Source of the DNA: an uncultured beta proteobacterium
Lineage (GTDB): Bacteria > Pseudomonadota > Gammaproteobacteria > Burkholderiales > Rhodocyclaceae
DNA length: 15,991 nucleotides
Direction: 5' to 3'
Assembly (NCBI GenBank): GCA_903930395.1
Contig: CAIYYE010000278.1
Location: forward strand, 1-15,991
This document shows, one piece after another, positions 9,555 through 15,991 of this stretch (the first letter of the stretch is position 1; each line of letters begins with the position of its first letter). Both the position numbers and the translations under genes were made by a program. A model generated the notes under the pieces. The model was not told the DNA's origin and did not search any database. It saw only the letters and a program-made list of their open reading frames with translations.

Positions 9555-10534
9555 ACCGCCTTGACGCCGAGACGGGCGAACAGCGCGTCGTCACGATCGA
9601 CGTCGGGGTTGTCGGTGGTGAGCAGGCGATCACCGTAGAACATCGAATTGGCACCGGCAAGGAAGCACAGCGTCTGCAGCTCGTCGCTCATTTGCTGACG
9701 GCCGGCCGACAGGCGCACCCAGGAAGTCGGCATCATGATGCGGGCGGCAGCGATGGTGCGCACGAACTCGAAAGGATCGAGGCGGTCGTTCTCGGCCAGC
9801 GGCGTACCGGGAATCGGCACCAGATTGTTGATCGGCACCGACTCCGGCGCCTTGGGCAAGTTGGCCAGCTGAACGAGCAGGCCTGCACGATTCTTGCGCG
9901 ACTCGCCCATGCCGATGATGCCGCCGGAACAGACATTGATGCCGGCATCGCGAACCTGCTCGAGGGTATCGAGGCGGTCGTCGTGGGTATGCGTCTTGAT
10001 GACCTGACCGTAGAACTCCTTGTCGGTATCAAGATTGTGGTTGTAGTAGTCGAGGCCGGCTTCTTTCAGCTTTTCCGCCTGGCCATCCTTTAGCATGCCG
10101 AGCGTAACGCAGGTCTGCATGCCGAGGGCCTTCACTTCGCGAACCATGTCGAGGACGCGGTCAAGGTCGTTGTCTTTCGGCCCCTTCCAGGCGGCACCCA
10201 TGCAGAAGCGCGAGGCGCCCTTGTTTTTGGCAGCCTGGGCGGCGGCAACGACTTCGTTGAGCGGCATCAGGCGTTCGCGCTCGGTGTCGGTATCGTAGCG
10301 GGCCGACTGCGAGCAATAGCTGCAGTCCTCGGAACAGCCGCCGGTCTTGACCGAAAGCAGCGTCGAGCGTTGAATGGCGTTGGGATCGAAATTTTCACGA
10401 TGCACGCCCTGGGCGCGCCAGATCAGATCCATCAGCGGCAGCTCGTACAGAGCGAGCACTTCAGCAACCGACCAGAGATGGGTGGACGCAGATGGCGAAA
10501 CAGACGAAACGGCGGCGAGGGAGCTAGCTTGCAT
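9551..10534 (-). CDS. bioB: Biotin synthase BioB
   Basis: BioB inserts sulfur into dethiobiotin using SAM radicals. From the ATG at 10534 it has 327 residues. The radical-SAM cluster cysteines are C67, C71 and C74 ([12 protein letters not shown]). The auxiliary [2Fe-2S] cluster ligands C111, C142, C202 and R274 all fall at a constant offset of 14 from the E. coli residues (97, 128, 188, 260), so every ligand is present. The frame extends to an ATG at 10582, but that adds AT-rich sequence lying in the promoter region. The ATG at 10534 has AAGG about 6 bases upstream and is preferred. bioC follows with a 4-base overlap. No BirA-type palindrome is evident in the short divergent region to comF. 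Confidence 0.97.
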   Translation of the reverse strand: MQASSLAAVSSVSPSASTHLWSVAEVLALYELPLMDLIWRAQGVHRENFDPNAIQRSTLLSVKTGGCSEDCSYCSQSARYDTDTERERLMPLNEVVAAAQAAKNKGASRFCMGAAWKGPKDNDLDRVLDMVREVKALGMQTCVTLGMLKDGQAEKLKEAGLDYYNHNLDTDKEFYGQVIKTHTHDDRLDTLEQVRDAGINVCSGGIIGMGESRKNRAGLLVQLANLPKAPESVPINNLVPIPGTPLAENDRLDPFEFVRTIAAARIMMPTSWVRLSAGRQQMSDELQTLCFLAGANSMFYGDRLLTTDNPDVDRDDALFARLGVKAV

Positions 10535-10590
10535 GGAAGGCCTTGCTTGAAAAATGCTATAAAAATCAGATACGAAACGCATCGGTAATT
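10535..10590. promoter_or_regulatory. Divergent promoter region of bioB and comF
   Basis: This 56-base gap is the only AT-rich stretch nearby. It contains TATAAA (10558-10563) as a possible -10 toward comF, and on the other strand TATAGC (10561-10556) as a possible -10 toward bioB. Neither has a good -35 at 16-18 bases. Both divergent transcripts probably start here, but the exact sites are not determined. Confidence 0.35.
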
Positions 10591-11334
10591 ATGGATTATC
10601 GCGGACGCTTCGGCTGGATGTCAATTTTACCCCAGCCCGATGGACTCAAACGCCTTGGCCGGAAAATCCTCAACGCCACCTTGCCGGGCAGTTGCCTGCT
10701 CTGTGGCGCCGACAGTCCTGCGGCACTGCTTTGCCTACCCTGCGCCGAGGACTTGCCCGATTTGACGAGCCCACACTGTCCCATTTGCGCCGACCAGACG
10801 ACGCATGGCGAACGTTGCGGGGCATGCCTGCGCGATGCCCCGCACTTCGACCGGGCAATCGCTCTTTTCCGCTATGACTTTCCGGCCGACCGCATCATTC
10901 ATGCTTTGAAGTACGGCCATCAACTGGCCGTTGCGGCCTGGAGCGCCGGAAAACTGGCCGAACGGATCGGTGCTGAACGCCACGATTGCATCATCCCCCT
11001 GCCCTTGCACCCGGAACGCCTGGGCGAACGCGGCTTCAACCAGTCGGCCGAAATTGCCAAGGCGCTTGGCCATCGCCTCCATGTCCCGGTTGAGCTCAAG
11101 CATGTCCTGCGCACGCGTGCCACACCCCCGCAGGCCGACTTGCCCTACAAGGCGAGACACAAGAACGTGCGGGGCGCCTTCGAATGCCGGGCCGATTTCA
11201 GCGGCCAGCGCCTGTTGCTCATTGACGACGTACTGACCACCGGTGCCACGGCCAACGAATGCGCCCGCGTCCTCAAACTGCACGGCGCGGCGTCGGTCAC
11301 CATCGCCGTCATCGCCCGAGCACTGAAGCACTGA
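10591..11334 (+). CDS. comF: ComF-family phosphoribosyltransferase-like protein (GntX)
   Basis: The 247-residue protein has an N-terminal zinc ribbon with four CxxC pairs (C35/38, C48/51, C63/66, C76/79). A type I phosphoribosyltransferase domain follows, with the conserved IIPLPLHPERLGERGFNQS and the PRPP loop LLLIDDVLTTGAT (208-220). In naturally competent bacteria ComF helps bring single-stranded DNA into the cytoplasm. In E. coli the homologue GntX/YhgH supports use of DNA as nutrient and lies by bioH, so proximity to biotin genes is familiar. The start is uncertain: ATG at 10591 and ATG at 10618 are both possible, neither with a good ribosome binding site, and a TTG at 10543 overlaps the promoter region. 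No other competence gene is in the window. Confidence 0.88.
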   Translation: MDYRGRFGWMSILPQPDGLKRLGRKILNATLPGSCLLCGADSPAALLCLPCAEDLPDLTSPHCPICADQTTHGERCGACLRDAPHFDRAIALFRYDFPADRIIHALKYGHQLAVAAWSAGKLAERIGAERHDCIIPLPLHPERLGERGFNQSAEIAKALGHRLHVPVELKHVLRTRATPPQADLPYKARHKNVRGAFECRADFSGQRLLLIDDVLTTGATANECARVLKLHGAASVTIAVIARALKH

Positions 11335-11384
11335 GCCTTGAATCCGTGCTCTAATTCGCCCCCTCTTCGCTCGAAAGCTGTCGC

Positions 11385-11861
11385 GTGTTTGCCGTCGTTC
11401 TCTACCAGCCAGAAATCCCGCCCAACACGGGCAACATCATCCGTCTGTGCGCCAACACCGGGGCGGAATTGCATCTGGTCGAACCACTGGGCTTCGACAT
11501 CACCGACAAGGGCTTGCGCCGGGCCGGGCTGGACTATCACGAATACGCCCGCGTCGTTCGTCATGCCGACTGGGCGGCCTGCAAGGCGGCCCTGATCGGC
11601 CGGCGACTGTTCGCCATGACGACCAAGGGCACGGGCAGCCCGTACAACACGGAATTGCAGGAAAGCGATGTATTTGTCTTCGGTCGTGAAACCAGCGGAC
11701 TGCCGCCGGAAGTACTCGCCGAGTTTGCCCCGGAGAGGCGACTGCGCCTGCCGATGCAGGCCGGTCAGCGCAGCCTCAACCTGTCCAACGCTGCCGCTGT
11801 AACCGTCTTCGAAGCCTGGCGTCAGGCCGGCTTCAAAGACGCAAACCCAGCCAGCGCTTAG
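11385..11861 (+). CDS. trmL: TrmL, tRNA (cytidine/uridine-34-2'-O)-methyltransferase
   Basis: TrmL is a SPOUT methyltransferase that modifies the wobble ribose of tRNA-Leu. The 158-residue protein starts VVLYQPEIPPNTGNIIRLCANTG as the E. coli enzyme does. It carries the SAM-knot motifs FGRETSGLP (99-107) and LPMQAGQRSLNLSNAAAV (122-139). The start is GTG at 11385, chosen because it gives exactly the family N-terminus. The ribosome binding site is weak. It lies 50 bases after comF on the same strand. The TAG stop overlaps the gpsA stop on the other strand (11858-11861). In E. coli, trmL also sits near the secB-gpsA block, so this is old synteny. Confidence 0.95.
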   Translation: MFAVVLYQPEIPPNTGNIIRLCANTGAELHLVEPLGFDITDKGLRRAGLDYHEYARVVRHADWAACKAALIGRRLFAMTTKGTGSPYNTELQESDVFVFGRETSGLPPEVLAEFAPERRLRLPMQAGQRSLNLSNAAAVTVFEAWRQAGFKDANPASA

Positions 11862-12847
11862 GCCAGTTCTTCCTTCGGATCGCGGGCCATGAGCAGTTCA
11901 AGCGCCTGGGCGGCCGACAGACGACCATCAAGGACCGCGGCAACTGCCGCACTGATCGGCATGTCGACCCCCAGTTGGCTGGACAGGCGATCAACCTCAC
12001 GGGCGGTATAAACGCCTTCGGCGACATGGCCGAGTTCTTCGAGAATCTGCGGCAGGGATTTATTCTGCGCCAGGGCCAGACCGACGCGGCGATTCCGCGA
12101 CAAATCGCCGGTGCAGGTCAGGATCAGGTCGCCCATGCCAGCCAGCCCCATGAAAGTCTGGCGGTCGGCGCCCAGGGCCAGACCGAGCCGGGCAATTTCG
12201 GCCAGGCCGCGGGTCATCAGGGCCGCCCGTGAATTGAGGCCAAGGCCCAGACCATCGCAAACCCCCGTCGCAATGGCCAGCACATTCTTGACCGCACCAC
12301 CGACCTCGACACCGACCAGATCGTCATTGGCATAGATCCGTAGGCGGGCGGTATGCAACTGGCGCGCAGCTTCGCGGGCGAAGGCCGGATCATTGGCAGC
12401 CAGCGCCACCGCCGTCGGCTGCCCGGCGGCGACTTCCTCGGCAAAACTGGGGCCGGAGAGGGCACCGCACAGGGCCTGCTCACCGAGCACTTCGGTAACA
12501 ACCTGATGCGGCAATTTGCCCGTACCCGCTTCAAAACCCTTGCACACCCACAGCACCGGCAAGGTGCTGCCGATCGCCTTGAGACGTTCAACGGTAGGCC
12601 GCAAACCGGCAATCGGCGTCGCCACGATGAGCAACTCGGCCCCGGCCACAGCCGCCTCGAAATCCGTCGCCACGGCGACCGACTCAGGCAACTTGTAGCC
12701 TGGGAAAAAGCGGTGATTTTCGCGGGTAGCCAGCAGGTCAGCCGCGACATCGGCTTCGCGCGACCACAGCGTCAGTTCATGCTTGCCGGCGAAGGCGATG
12801 GACAGCGCCGTGCCCCAGGCCCCGGCACCGAGCAATGTGATTTTCAT
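11858..12847 (-). CDS. gpsA: Glycerol-3-phosphate dehydrogenase [NAD(P)+]
   Basis: GpsA reduces dihydroxyacetone phosphate to sn-glycerol 3-phosphate for phospholipid synthesis. The 329-residue protein has the nucleotide-binding loop GAGAWG (7-12). Conserved K103 lies in KGFEAGTG and the LSGPSFAEEVAAGQPTA segment begins at 130. The catalytic lysine is K187 (EVGGAVKNVLAIATG), followed by NSRAALMTRG (205-214). The ATG overlaps the stop of the upstream SH3 gene as ATGA, so translation is coupled. It is the last gene of the ArsR-rhodanese-grxC-secB-SH3-gpsA run. No terminator is visible between it and the convergent trmL. Confidence 0.97.
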   Translation of the reverse strand: MKITLLGAGAWGTALSIAFAGKHELTLWSREADVAADLLATRENHRFFPGYKLPESVAVATDFEAAVAGAELLIVATPIAGLRPTVERLKAIGSTLPVLWVCKGFEAGTGKLPHQVVTEVLGEQALCGALSGPSFAEEVAAGQPTAVALAANDPAFAREAARQLHTARLRIYANDDLVGVEVGGAVKNVLAIATGVCDGLGLGLNSRAALMTRGLAEIARLGLALGADRQTFMGLAGMGDLILTCTGDLSRNRRVGLALAQNKSLPQILEELGHVAEGVYTAREVDRLSSQLGVDMPISAAVAAVLDGRLSAAQALELLMARDPKEELA

Positions 12848-13290
12848 AGGCCCCAGACCTGCGTCGAGCGGATGTAGCCGGTCGCCCCATCGCGGTGGCG
12901 AACCTTGGCCCAGCCCGGCGAAGCAGGCTCGATGAAATCAACGGCGACCCATTTGTCCAGTTCGGCCAGAACGGCCGCTTCGGCCCTGTCCGACTGGCGT
13001 ATCTCGGCCCTTGGCGCGATAACGACGACCGTTCGCCGTTCACCGATGCTGCGCGACTCGATCCAGGCCAGCGTCCCTTCGGCATCGCGCACCTTGAACC
13101 AGCCATCAAGCTTGACGACGACCTCGACCGGCGTCTGCGCCTTGATCAGGTAGAGCTTCTTGCCCTGCAGCGACGGCGCATCGAAAAGGATGGCCGCCGG
13201 CACACTGACCGAGCGGTAGTCGATGGCCAGCGCCGCTCCGGCAGCGCTGATCAGCGACAGGGCGACAAGCGCACGACGCCAGTTGCTCAT
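12844..13290 (-). CDS. Exported protein with two bacterial SH3-like domains
   Basis: The 148-residue protein has a signal peptide (residues 1-22, cleavage likely after AAGAALA). Two SH3-like segments follow. The first spans about 26-83, with LYLIKAQTPVEVVVKLDGWFKVRDAEG-type strands ending LAWIESRSI. The second spans about 87-148, with PGWAKVRHRDGATGYIRSTQVWGL. The repeated pattern of hydrophobic strand, W-x-K-V-R, D/E-G-x-x-G-[WY]-I is the bacterial SH3 signature. Such domains often bind peptidoglycan or peptide stems, so a periplasmic or cell-wall role is likely, but the exact function is unknown. It overlaps secB by one base (TAATG) and gpsA by four (ATGA). It interrupts the secB-gpsA adjacency known from E. 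coli. Confidence 0.85.
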   Translation of the reverse strand: MSNWRRALVALSLISAAGAALAIDYRSVSVPAAILFDAPSLQGKKLYLIKAQTPVEVVVKLDGWFKVRDAEGTLAWIESRSIGERRTVVVIAPRAEIRQSDRAEAAVLAELDKWVAVDFIEPASPGWAKVRHRDGATGYIRSTQVWGL

Positions 13291-13760
13291 TACTGGATGG
13301 AGGCGTCGGCCGGCGCACCAGCAGCTTGTTCTTCCTGCTGCTGCAGGCGCTGCATGTACATGCCTTCGAAGTTGACCGGCTGCAGCACGATAGGCTGGAA
13401 ACCGGCGCGGCTGACCGCATCGGAAACTGCTTCACGGGCATACGGGAAAAGGATGTTCGGGCAGGCGACAGCGATGAGCGGCTCGATCTGGTCTTCCGGC
13501 ACATTCTGGACGCGGAAGATGCCGGCCTGGCCGACTTCAACCAGAAACACCGTCTTTTCCGCCAGCTTGGCAGTAACCGTCACCGTCAGCACCACTTCAT
13601 AGACGGATTCACCAACCGTACGGCCGCTGGTATTGAGCTGAATCTCAACTTGCGGCTGCTCGCGCTCGAGGAAAACTTCCGGCGAATTCGGCACTTCGAC
13701 CGACAGATCCTTGACGTAGAGCTTTTCAATACCGAAGACTGGCTGAGCGTTTTGTTCCAT
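13290..13760 (-). CDS. secB: Protein-export chaperone SecB
   Basis: SecB is a tetrameric cytoplasmic chaperone that keeps preproteins unfolded and hands them to SecA. The 156-residue protein shows the family pattern: F-x-I-x-K-x-Y-V-K-D-L-S-x-E-V-P near the N-terminus, VEIQLNT, VTVTAKLAEKTVFLVEVGQAGIF, the conserved CPNILFPYAREAVSDAV, and a C-terminal PVNFEGMY followed by a Gln/Ala-rich tail. The leader on the minus strand contains a tandem repeat (listed separately) and only a weak ribosome binding site (GAAAGA). The stop shares one base with the start of the SH3 gene. The gene lies 42 bases downstream of grxC. Confidence 0.97.
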   Translation of the reverse strand: MEQNAQPVFGIEKLYVKDLSVEVPNSPEVFLEREQPQVEIQLNTSGRTVGESVYEVVLTVTVTAKLAEKTVFLVEVGQAGIFRVQNVPEDQIEPLIAVACPNILFPYAREAVSDAVSRAGFQPIVLQPVNFEGMYMQRLQQQEEQAAGAPADASIQ

Positions 13761-13768
13761 GATTTTCT

Positions 13769-13790
13769 TTCAGAGGTTAATTCAGAGGTT
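13769..13790. repeat. Tandem 10-base direct repeat in the secB leader
   Basis: TTCAGAGGTT occurs at 13769-13778 and again at 13781-13790, with a 12-base period. It lies in the 42-base gap between grxC and secB, immediately upstream of the secB start (minus strand AACCTCTGAA twice). It could be a simple duplication or a binding site; nothing decides between these. Confidence 0.7.
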
Positions 13791-13802
13791 GATTCGTTCG
13801 GT

Positions 13803-14063
13803 TCAGCCTTCGAGCAGCGGCTTCAACTGGCCCGCCGCATCGAGTGCATAAAGATCGTCACAGCCACCGACGTGGGTTTCGCCGATGTAGATTTGCGGCA
13901 CAGTACGCCGGTTTGTTTTCTGCATCATTTCGTCGCGCCGATCCGGATCGAGATCGACCCGGACTTCTTCGATCTGCGTCACGCCGCGCGCTGCGAGCAA
14001 TTGCTTGGCACGCGTGCAGTAAGGACAGACCGCCGTCGTATACATCAGGACACGGACGCTCAT
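13803..14063 (-). CDS. grxC: Glutaredoxin GrxC
   Basis: The 86-residue protein is a dithiol glutaredoxin. The redox site is CPYC (C13-C16), TVPQIYIG with the cis-proline follows, and GGCDDLYAL binds glutathione. It reduces disulfides and glutathione mixed disulfides in the cytoplasm. The ATG at 14063 overlaps the rhodanese stop as ATGA. An extension of this frame upstream lies inside the rhodanese gene and is not real. The placement rhodanese-grxC-secB is the same as yibN-grxC-secB of E. coli. Confidence 0.96.
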   Translation of the reverse strand: MSVRVLMYTTAVCPYCTRAKQLLAARGVTQIEEVRVDLDPDRRDEMMQKTNRRTVPQIYIGETHVGGCDDLYALDAAGQLKPLLEG

Positions 14064-14485
14064 TTTTTCTTGGCACCCTTCTTGATCGGATAGCCGGCAC
14101 CCACCCAGGCATCGACGCCACCGGAGAGGTTGTAAATCTTTTCGAAGCCCTGCTTCTTGAGTTCGGCGCATGCCTTGTTCGAGCGCATGCCGGTGGCACA
14201 GCAAACAATGATCGGCGCGCCCTTGAGCGTCTCGATTTCACTGCCACGTTCGGCCAGTTTGCTGACCGGAATATTCTTTGCCTCGGGCAAATGTCCGGCG
14301 ACAAACTCGTCAGCCTCGCGGACATCGAGGATATGGGCATCTTCGCGATTGATCAGGCGGGTCGCCTCGACCGGACCGACACCCTGGCCGGACTGCCCGG
14401 AGAGCAAAGGCCAAAGCAGGGACAGGCCGCTCACTGCAACGAGTGAGACAAGCAGGATATTCTGGTTGATGAATTCCATCGGCAT
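14060..14485 (-). CDS. Membrane-anchored rhodanese-like sulfurtransferase (YibN-like)
   Basis: The 141-residue protein has an N-terminal membrane segment (about residues 8-28) and one rhodanese domain (about 36-135). The active-site loop is CATGMR with nucleophile C96, preceded by another cysteine C95. Such domains carry persulfide sulfur. The C-terminus is lysine-rich (KKGAKKK). The ATG at 14485 has GGAGGAG about 6 bases upstream, and that site overlaps the stop of the ArsR gene, so the two are coupled. A second ATG two codons later is less well placed. The domain assignment is sure; the physiological sulfur donor and acceptor are unknown. Its pairing with an ArsR regulator resembles the ygaV-ygaP and bigR-type loci that answer sulfide and persulfide. 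Confidence 0.92.
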   Translation of the reverse strand: MPMEFINQNILLVSLVAVSGLSLLWPLLSGQSGQGVGPVEATRLINREDAHILDVREADEFVAGHLPEAKNIPVSKLAERGSEIETLKGAPIIVCCATGMRSNKACAELKKQGFEKIYNLSGGVDAWVGAGYPIKKGAKKK

Positions 14486-14488
14486 TAC

Positions 14489-14806
14489 TTACTCCTCCGT
14501 CCCGCAAAAAACTTCGCGCATCATGCTGACCAGTTGCAGGGTGCGCTGATCGCCCACCCGGTAATAAACGCGATTGGCGTCCTTGCGCGTCACCAGCACG
14601 CCTTTTTCCCGCAGGATGGCCAGATGCTGGGAGATATTGCTTTGCGAAGTACCGACTGCCTCGACGATGTCCTGGACACATGCCTCGTCTTCGCCAAGCA
14701 CGCACAGGATTTTCAGGCGCAGCGGGTGGGCGATGGATTTCAGCGCACGGGCGGCCAACTCGATGTGCTCCTGCTTGTCGATCAAACTGAAGGATGGCGT
14801 TTCCAA
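14489..14806 (-). CDS. ArsR/SmtB-family regulator, candidate persulfide sensor
   Basis: The protein has a winged-helix ArsR fold with recognition helix GTSQSNISQHLAILREKGVL and wing TRKDANRVYYRV. From TTG at 14806 it has 105 residues or slightly fewer. The frame also contains an ATG at 14836, ten codons earlier, but that ATG overlaps a TATAAT box, while GAGG lies about 8 bases before the TTG. The long frame upstream to 15289 is antisense to envC and is rejected. Cysteines C35 (LKILC) and C100 (MREVFC) are placed like the two sensor cysteines of BigR/SqrR, about 65 residues apart, and there is an extra C43. A metal site such as CXC in the DNA-binding helix is absent. It leads the rhodanese-grxC-secB operon and may repress it. 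Confidence 0.88.
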   Translation of the reverse strand: METPSFSLIDKQEHIELAARALKSIAHPLRLKILCVLGEDEACVQDIVEAVGTSQSNISQHLAILREKGVLVTRKDANRVYYRVGDQRTLQLVSMMREVFCGTEE

Positions 14807-14834
14807 GATAAAACCTCGTTTCGGTGAATGGCGC

Positions 14835-14840
14835 ATTATA
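14835..14840 (-). promoter_or_regulatory. Candidate -10 box of the ArsR operon
   Basis: A perfect TATAAT reads on the minus strand at 14840-14835, about 30 bases before the TTG start. No good -35 is visible at 16-18 bases. The surrounding AT-rich imperfect dyad at 14832-14848 (CGC and GCG ends, 5 of 8 pairs matching) could be the ArsR binding site. On the plus strand TATAAA (14837-14842) overlaps it and could serve envC. Confidence 0.45.
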
Positions 14841-14881
14841 AAATAGCGTTTTGCGTTTGGCTTAATCGAAATCAATCCGCG

Positions 14882-15991
14882 ATGACCCTTGGACACTCCC
14901 GGCTCAGCCAGTGCAGCCCTCTGCGCACAGGCAAAAGGCTGACGGCGGCGCTGATTGCCGCCGTTTTCCTTGGGGCAGCACCGGCCAGCGCCAAACCTTC
15001 GGGCGCAGAAAAAAAATCGGCCCCGGCCCCCGCTTCGCCCGAAATAGCCGAAAAACAGGCCGACCTCGGCGAATTGCGGAGCCGGATCGATGGTTTGCGC
15101 AAGGAATTGTCGAGCAGCGAAGAGACCAAGGCCGACGCTGGCGACCGCCTGCGCGAGTCGGACCGCCAGATTTCCCGCCTGCAGCGCGAATTGCACGAAC
15201 TGAACAACGCCCGCGCCCAACTCGAAAAGAAACTCAAGAATCTTGAACTGCAATCGCAGGAACTCGGCGTCACGCTGGGCCAGCAGCAATCACAGCTGGA
15301 AAAACTGCTCTACAAACAATACCTGCGCGGCACACCGGACTCCTTGCAACTCTTGCTGAATGGCGACGATCCCAACCAGATGGCACGCGACCTGCATTAT
15401 TTGTCGGCCATCGCCCTGACCCGCGCCGAACTGATGGGCGAAATAGCCGCCACGCTGGACAAGAAAAAATCGCTCGCCGCCGATGCCAAGGAGCGCAGTG
15501 CCGAACTCGCCGAGATCGAAGCCGAGCAGCACAAGCGCCACGCCGATCTGAAAAAGCAGCGCGAGGAGCGCCAGGCCCTGTACGCCGAGATATCCAGCAA
15601 GGTCAGCGCGCAGCGCAAGGAAATCGGCACGCTTCAGCAAAACGAGAAGCGAATGACCCAGCTGATCGATCGGCTGTCAAAGATTCTCGCCGCCCAGGCG
15701 GCACAGGCAGCCAAGGCTGCCGAGGCGGCGCGCGCAGCGGAAGCCCGCCAGGCAGCGGCACGCCAGAAAGAGCGGGAAAAGGAGCGGGAGAAAGAAAAAC
15801 GCCATCCGGCCTCCGAAGAAAAGGAAATCGCCCGCCCGGCCCCCAGCGTAGAGCCATCCAGAGCAAGAACCGTCGAAGCCGAAAACCGCTACGAGCCGGC
15901 CCCCAGCAATGGCAGCTTCGCGCGCCAGCGGGGCAGCCTGCGCCTGCCTCTGCGCGGCTCCGTTTCCGGACGCTTCGGCTCGGCTCGCGAC
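14882..15991 (+). CDS. envC: EnvC-like murein hydrolase activator (partial)
   Basis: The frame is open from the ATG at 14882 to the window edge (370 codons, no stop). A signal peptide (about 1-37, ASA cleavage) is followed by long coiled-coil segments, about 55-140 and 185-260. A charged low-complexity linker rich in Ala, Lys, Glu and Arg follows (about 265-345). The start of a LytM/peptidase M23 domain is seen in the last 20 residues (LRLPLRGSVSGRFGS). EnvC family proteins activate the periplasmic amidases AmiA and AmiB during cell division. Catalytic residues of the M23 domain lie outside the window, so it cannot be judged whether it is an inactive activator or an active peptidase. No clear Shine-Dalgarno precedes the ATG. 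It is divergent from the ArsR operon across a 75-base gap. Confidence 0.9.
   Translation, partial: MTLGHSRLSQCSPLRTGKRLTAALIAAVFLGAAPASAKPSGAEKKSAPAPASPEIAEKQADLGELRSRIDGLRKELSSSEETKADAGDRLRESDRQISRLQRELHELNNARAQLEKKLKNLELQSQELGVTLGQQQSQLEKLLYKQYLRGTPDSLQLLLNGDDPNQMARDLHYLSAIALTRAELMGEIAATLDKKKSLAADAKERSAELAEIEAEQHKRHADLKKQREERQALYAEISSKVSAQRKEIGTLQQNEKRMTQLIDRLSKILAAQAAQAAKAAEAARAAEARQAAARQKEREKEREKEKRHPASEEKEIARPAPSVEPSRARTVEAENRYEPAPSNGSFARQRGSLRLPLRGSVSGRFGSARD

Noticed and set aside
10535..10590. A BirA operator in front of bioB
   Set aside because: No pair of arms like TTGTAAACC and GGTTTACAA with the right spacing is present.
14807..15289. Extension of the ArsR frame by about 160 codons upstream
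   Set aside because: It lies antisense to the envC signal peptide and coiled coil, has no ArsR similarity, and would skip the promoter region at 14807-14881.

Overview
The window looks like core chromosome of a betaproteobacterium, most likely Rhodocyclales (Dechloromonas/Azonexus-like). The grounds are a GC-rich coding style, an Asp-type HemB, a diheme cytochrome c4, the periplasmic methionine sulfoxide repair pair MsrPQ, and the conserved block rhodanese-grxC-secB-gpsA. The genus is inferred from gene content, not from a database comparison. There are no rRNA or tRNA genes, insertion sequences, prophage genes or CRISPR arrays. No stretch over about 130 bases lacks a gene, and almost every gene is a recognisable housekeeping gene.

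Layout from the left. The 3' end of an unrecognised gene overlaps nudB (folate pathway), followed by argB (arginine) and a clear terminator. A HAD phosphatase and slmA (nucleoid occlusion) come next. A bidirectional terminator separates slmA from the minus-strand pair engB (ribosome assembly GTPase) and hemB (haem). Divergent from engB is a diheme cytochrome c4 with its own UUCG-loop terminator. A new plus-strand run then carries a two-CBS-domain protein, an HDOD protein, and msrP-msrQ. These meet bioB-bioC (biotin) on the minus strand. Divergent from bioB are comF and trmL, which run tail-to-tail into a tightly coupled minus-strand operon. In transcription order that operon is an ArsR-type regulator, a membrane-anchored rhodanese, grxC, secB, an SH3-domain exported protein and gpsA. 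Divergent from the ArsR gene is the start of an EnvC-like murein hydrolase activator, cut by the window edge.

Two themes connect neighbours. The first is redox and sulfur: MsrPQ repairs oxidised methionines in the periplasm. The ArsR regulator has the paired cysteines expected of persulfide sensors and sits directly upstream of a rhodanese and a glutaredoxin, in one operon with the export chaperone SecB. The second is tight translational coupling: several 1-4 base start/stop overlaps occur in both gene clusters.

The most interesting non-coding signal is the msrP leader (about 6937-7032). It can fold into two abutting long hairpins, and the loop of the second is complementary to bases just upstream of the Shine-Dalgarno sequence. 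This makes a possible pseudoknot and a candidate cis-regulatory RNA. A perfect 12-bp inverted repeat early in the HDOD gene is a second unexplained structure.
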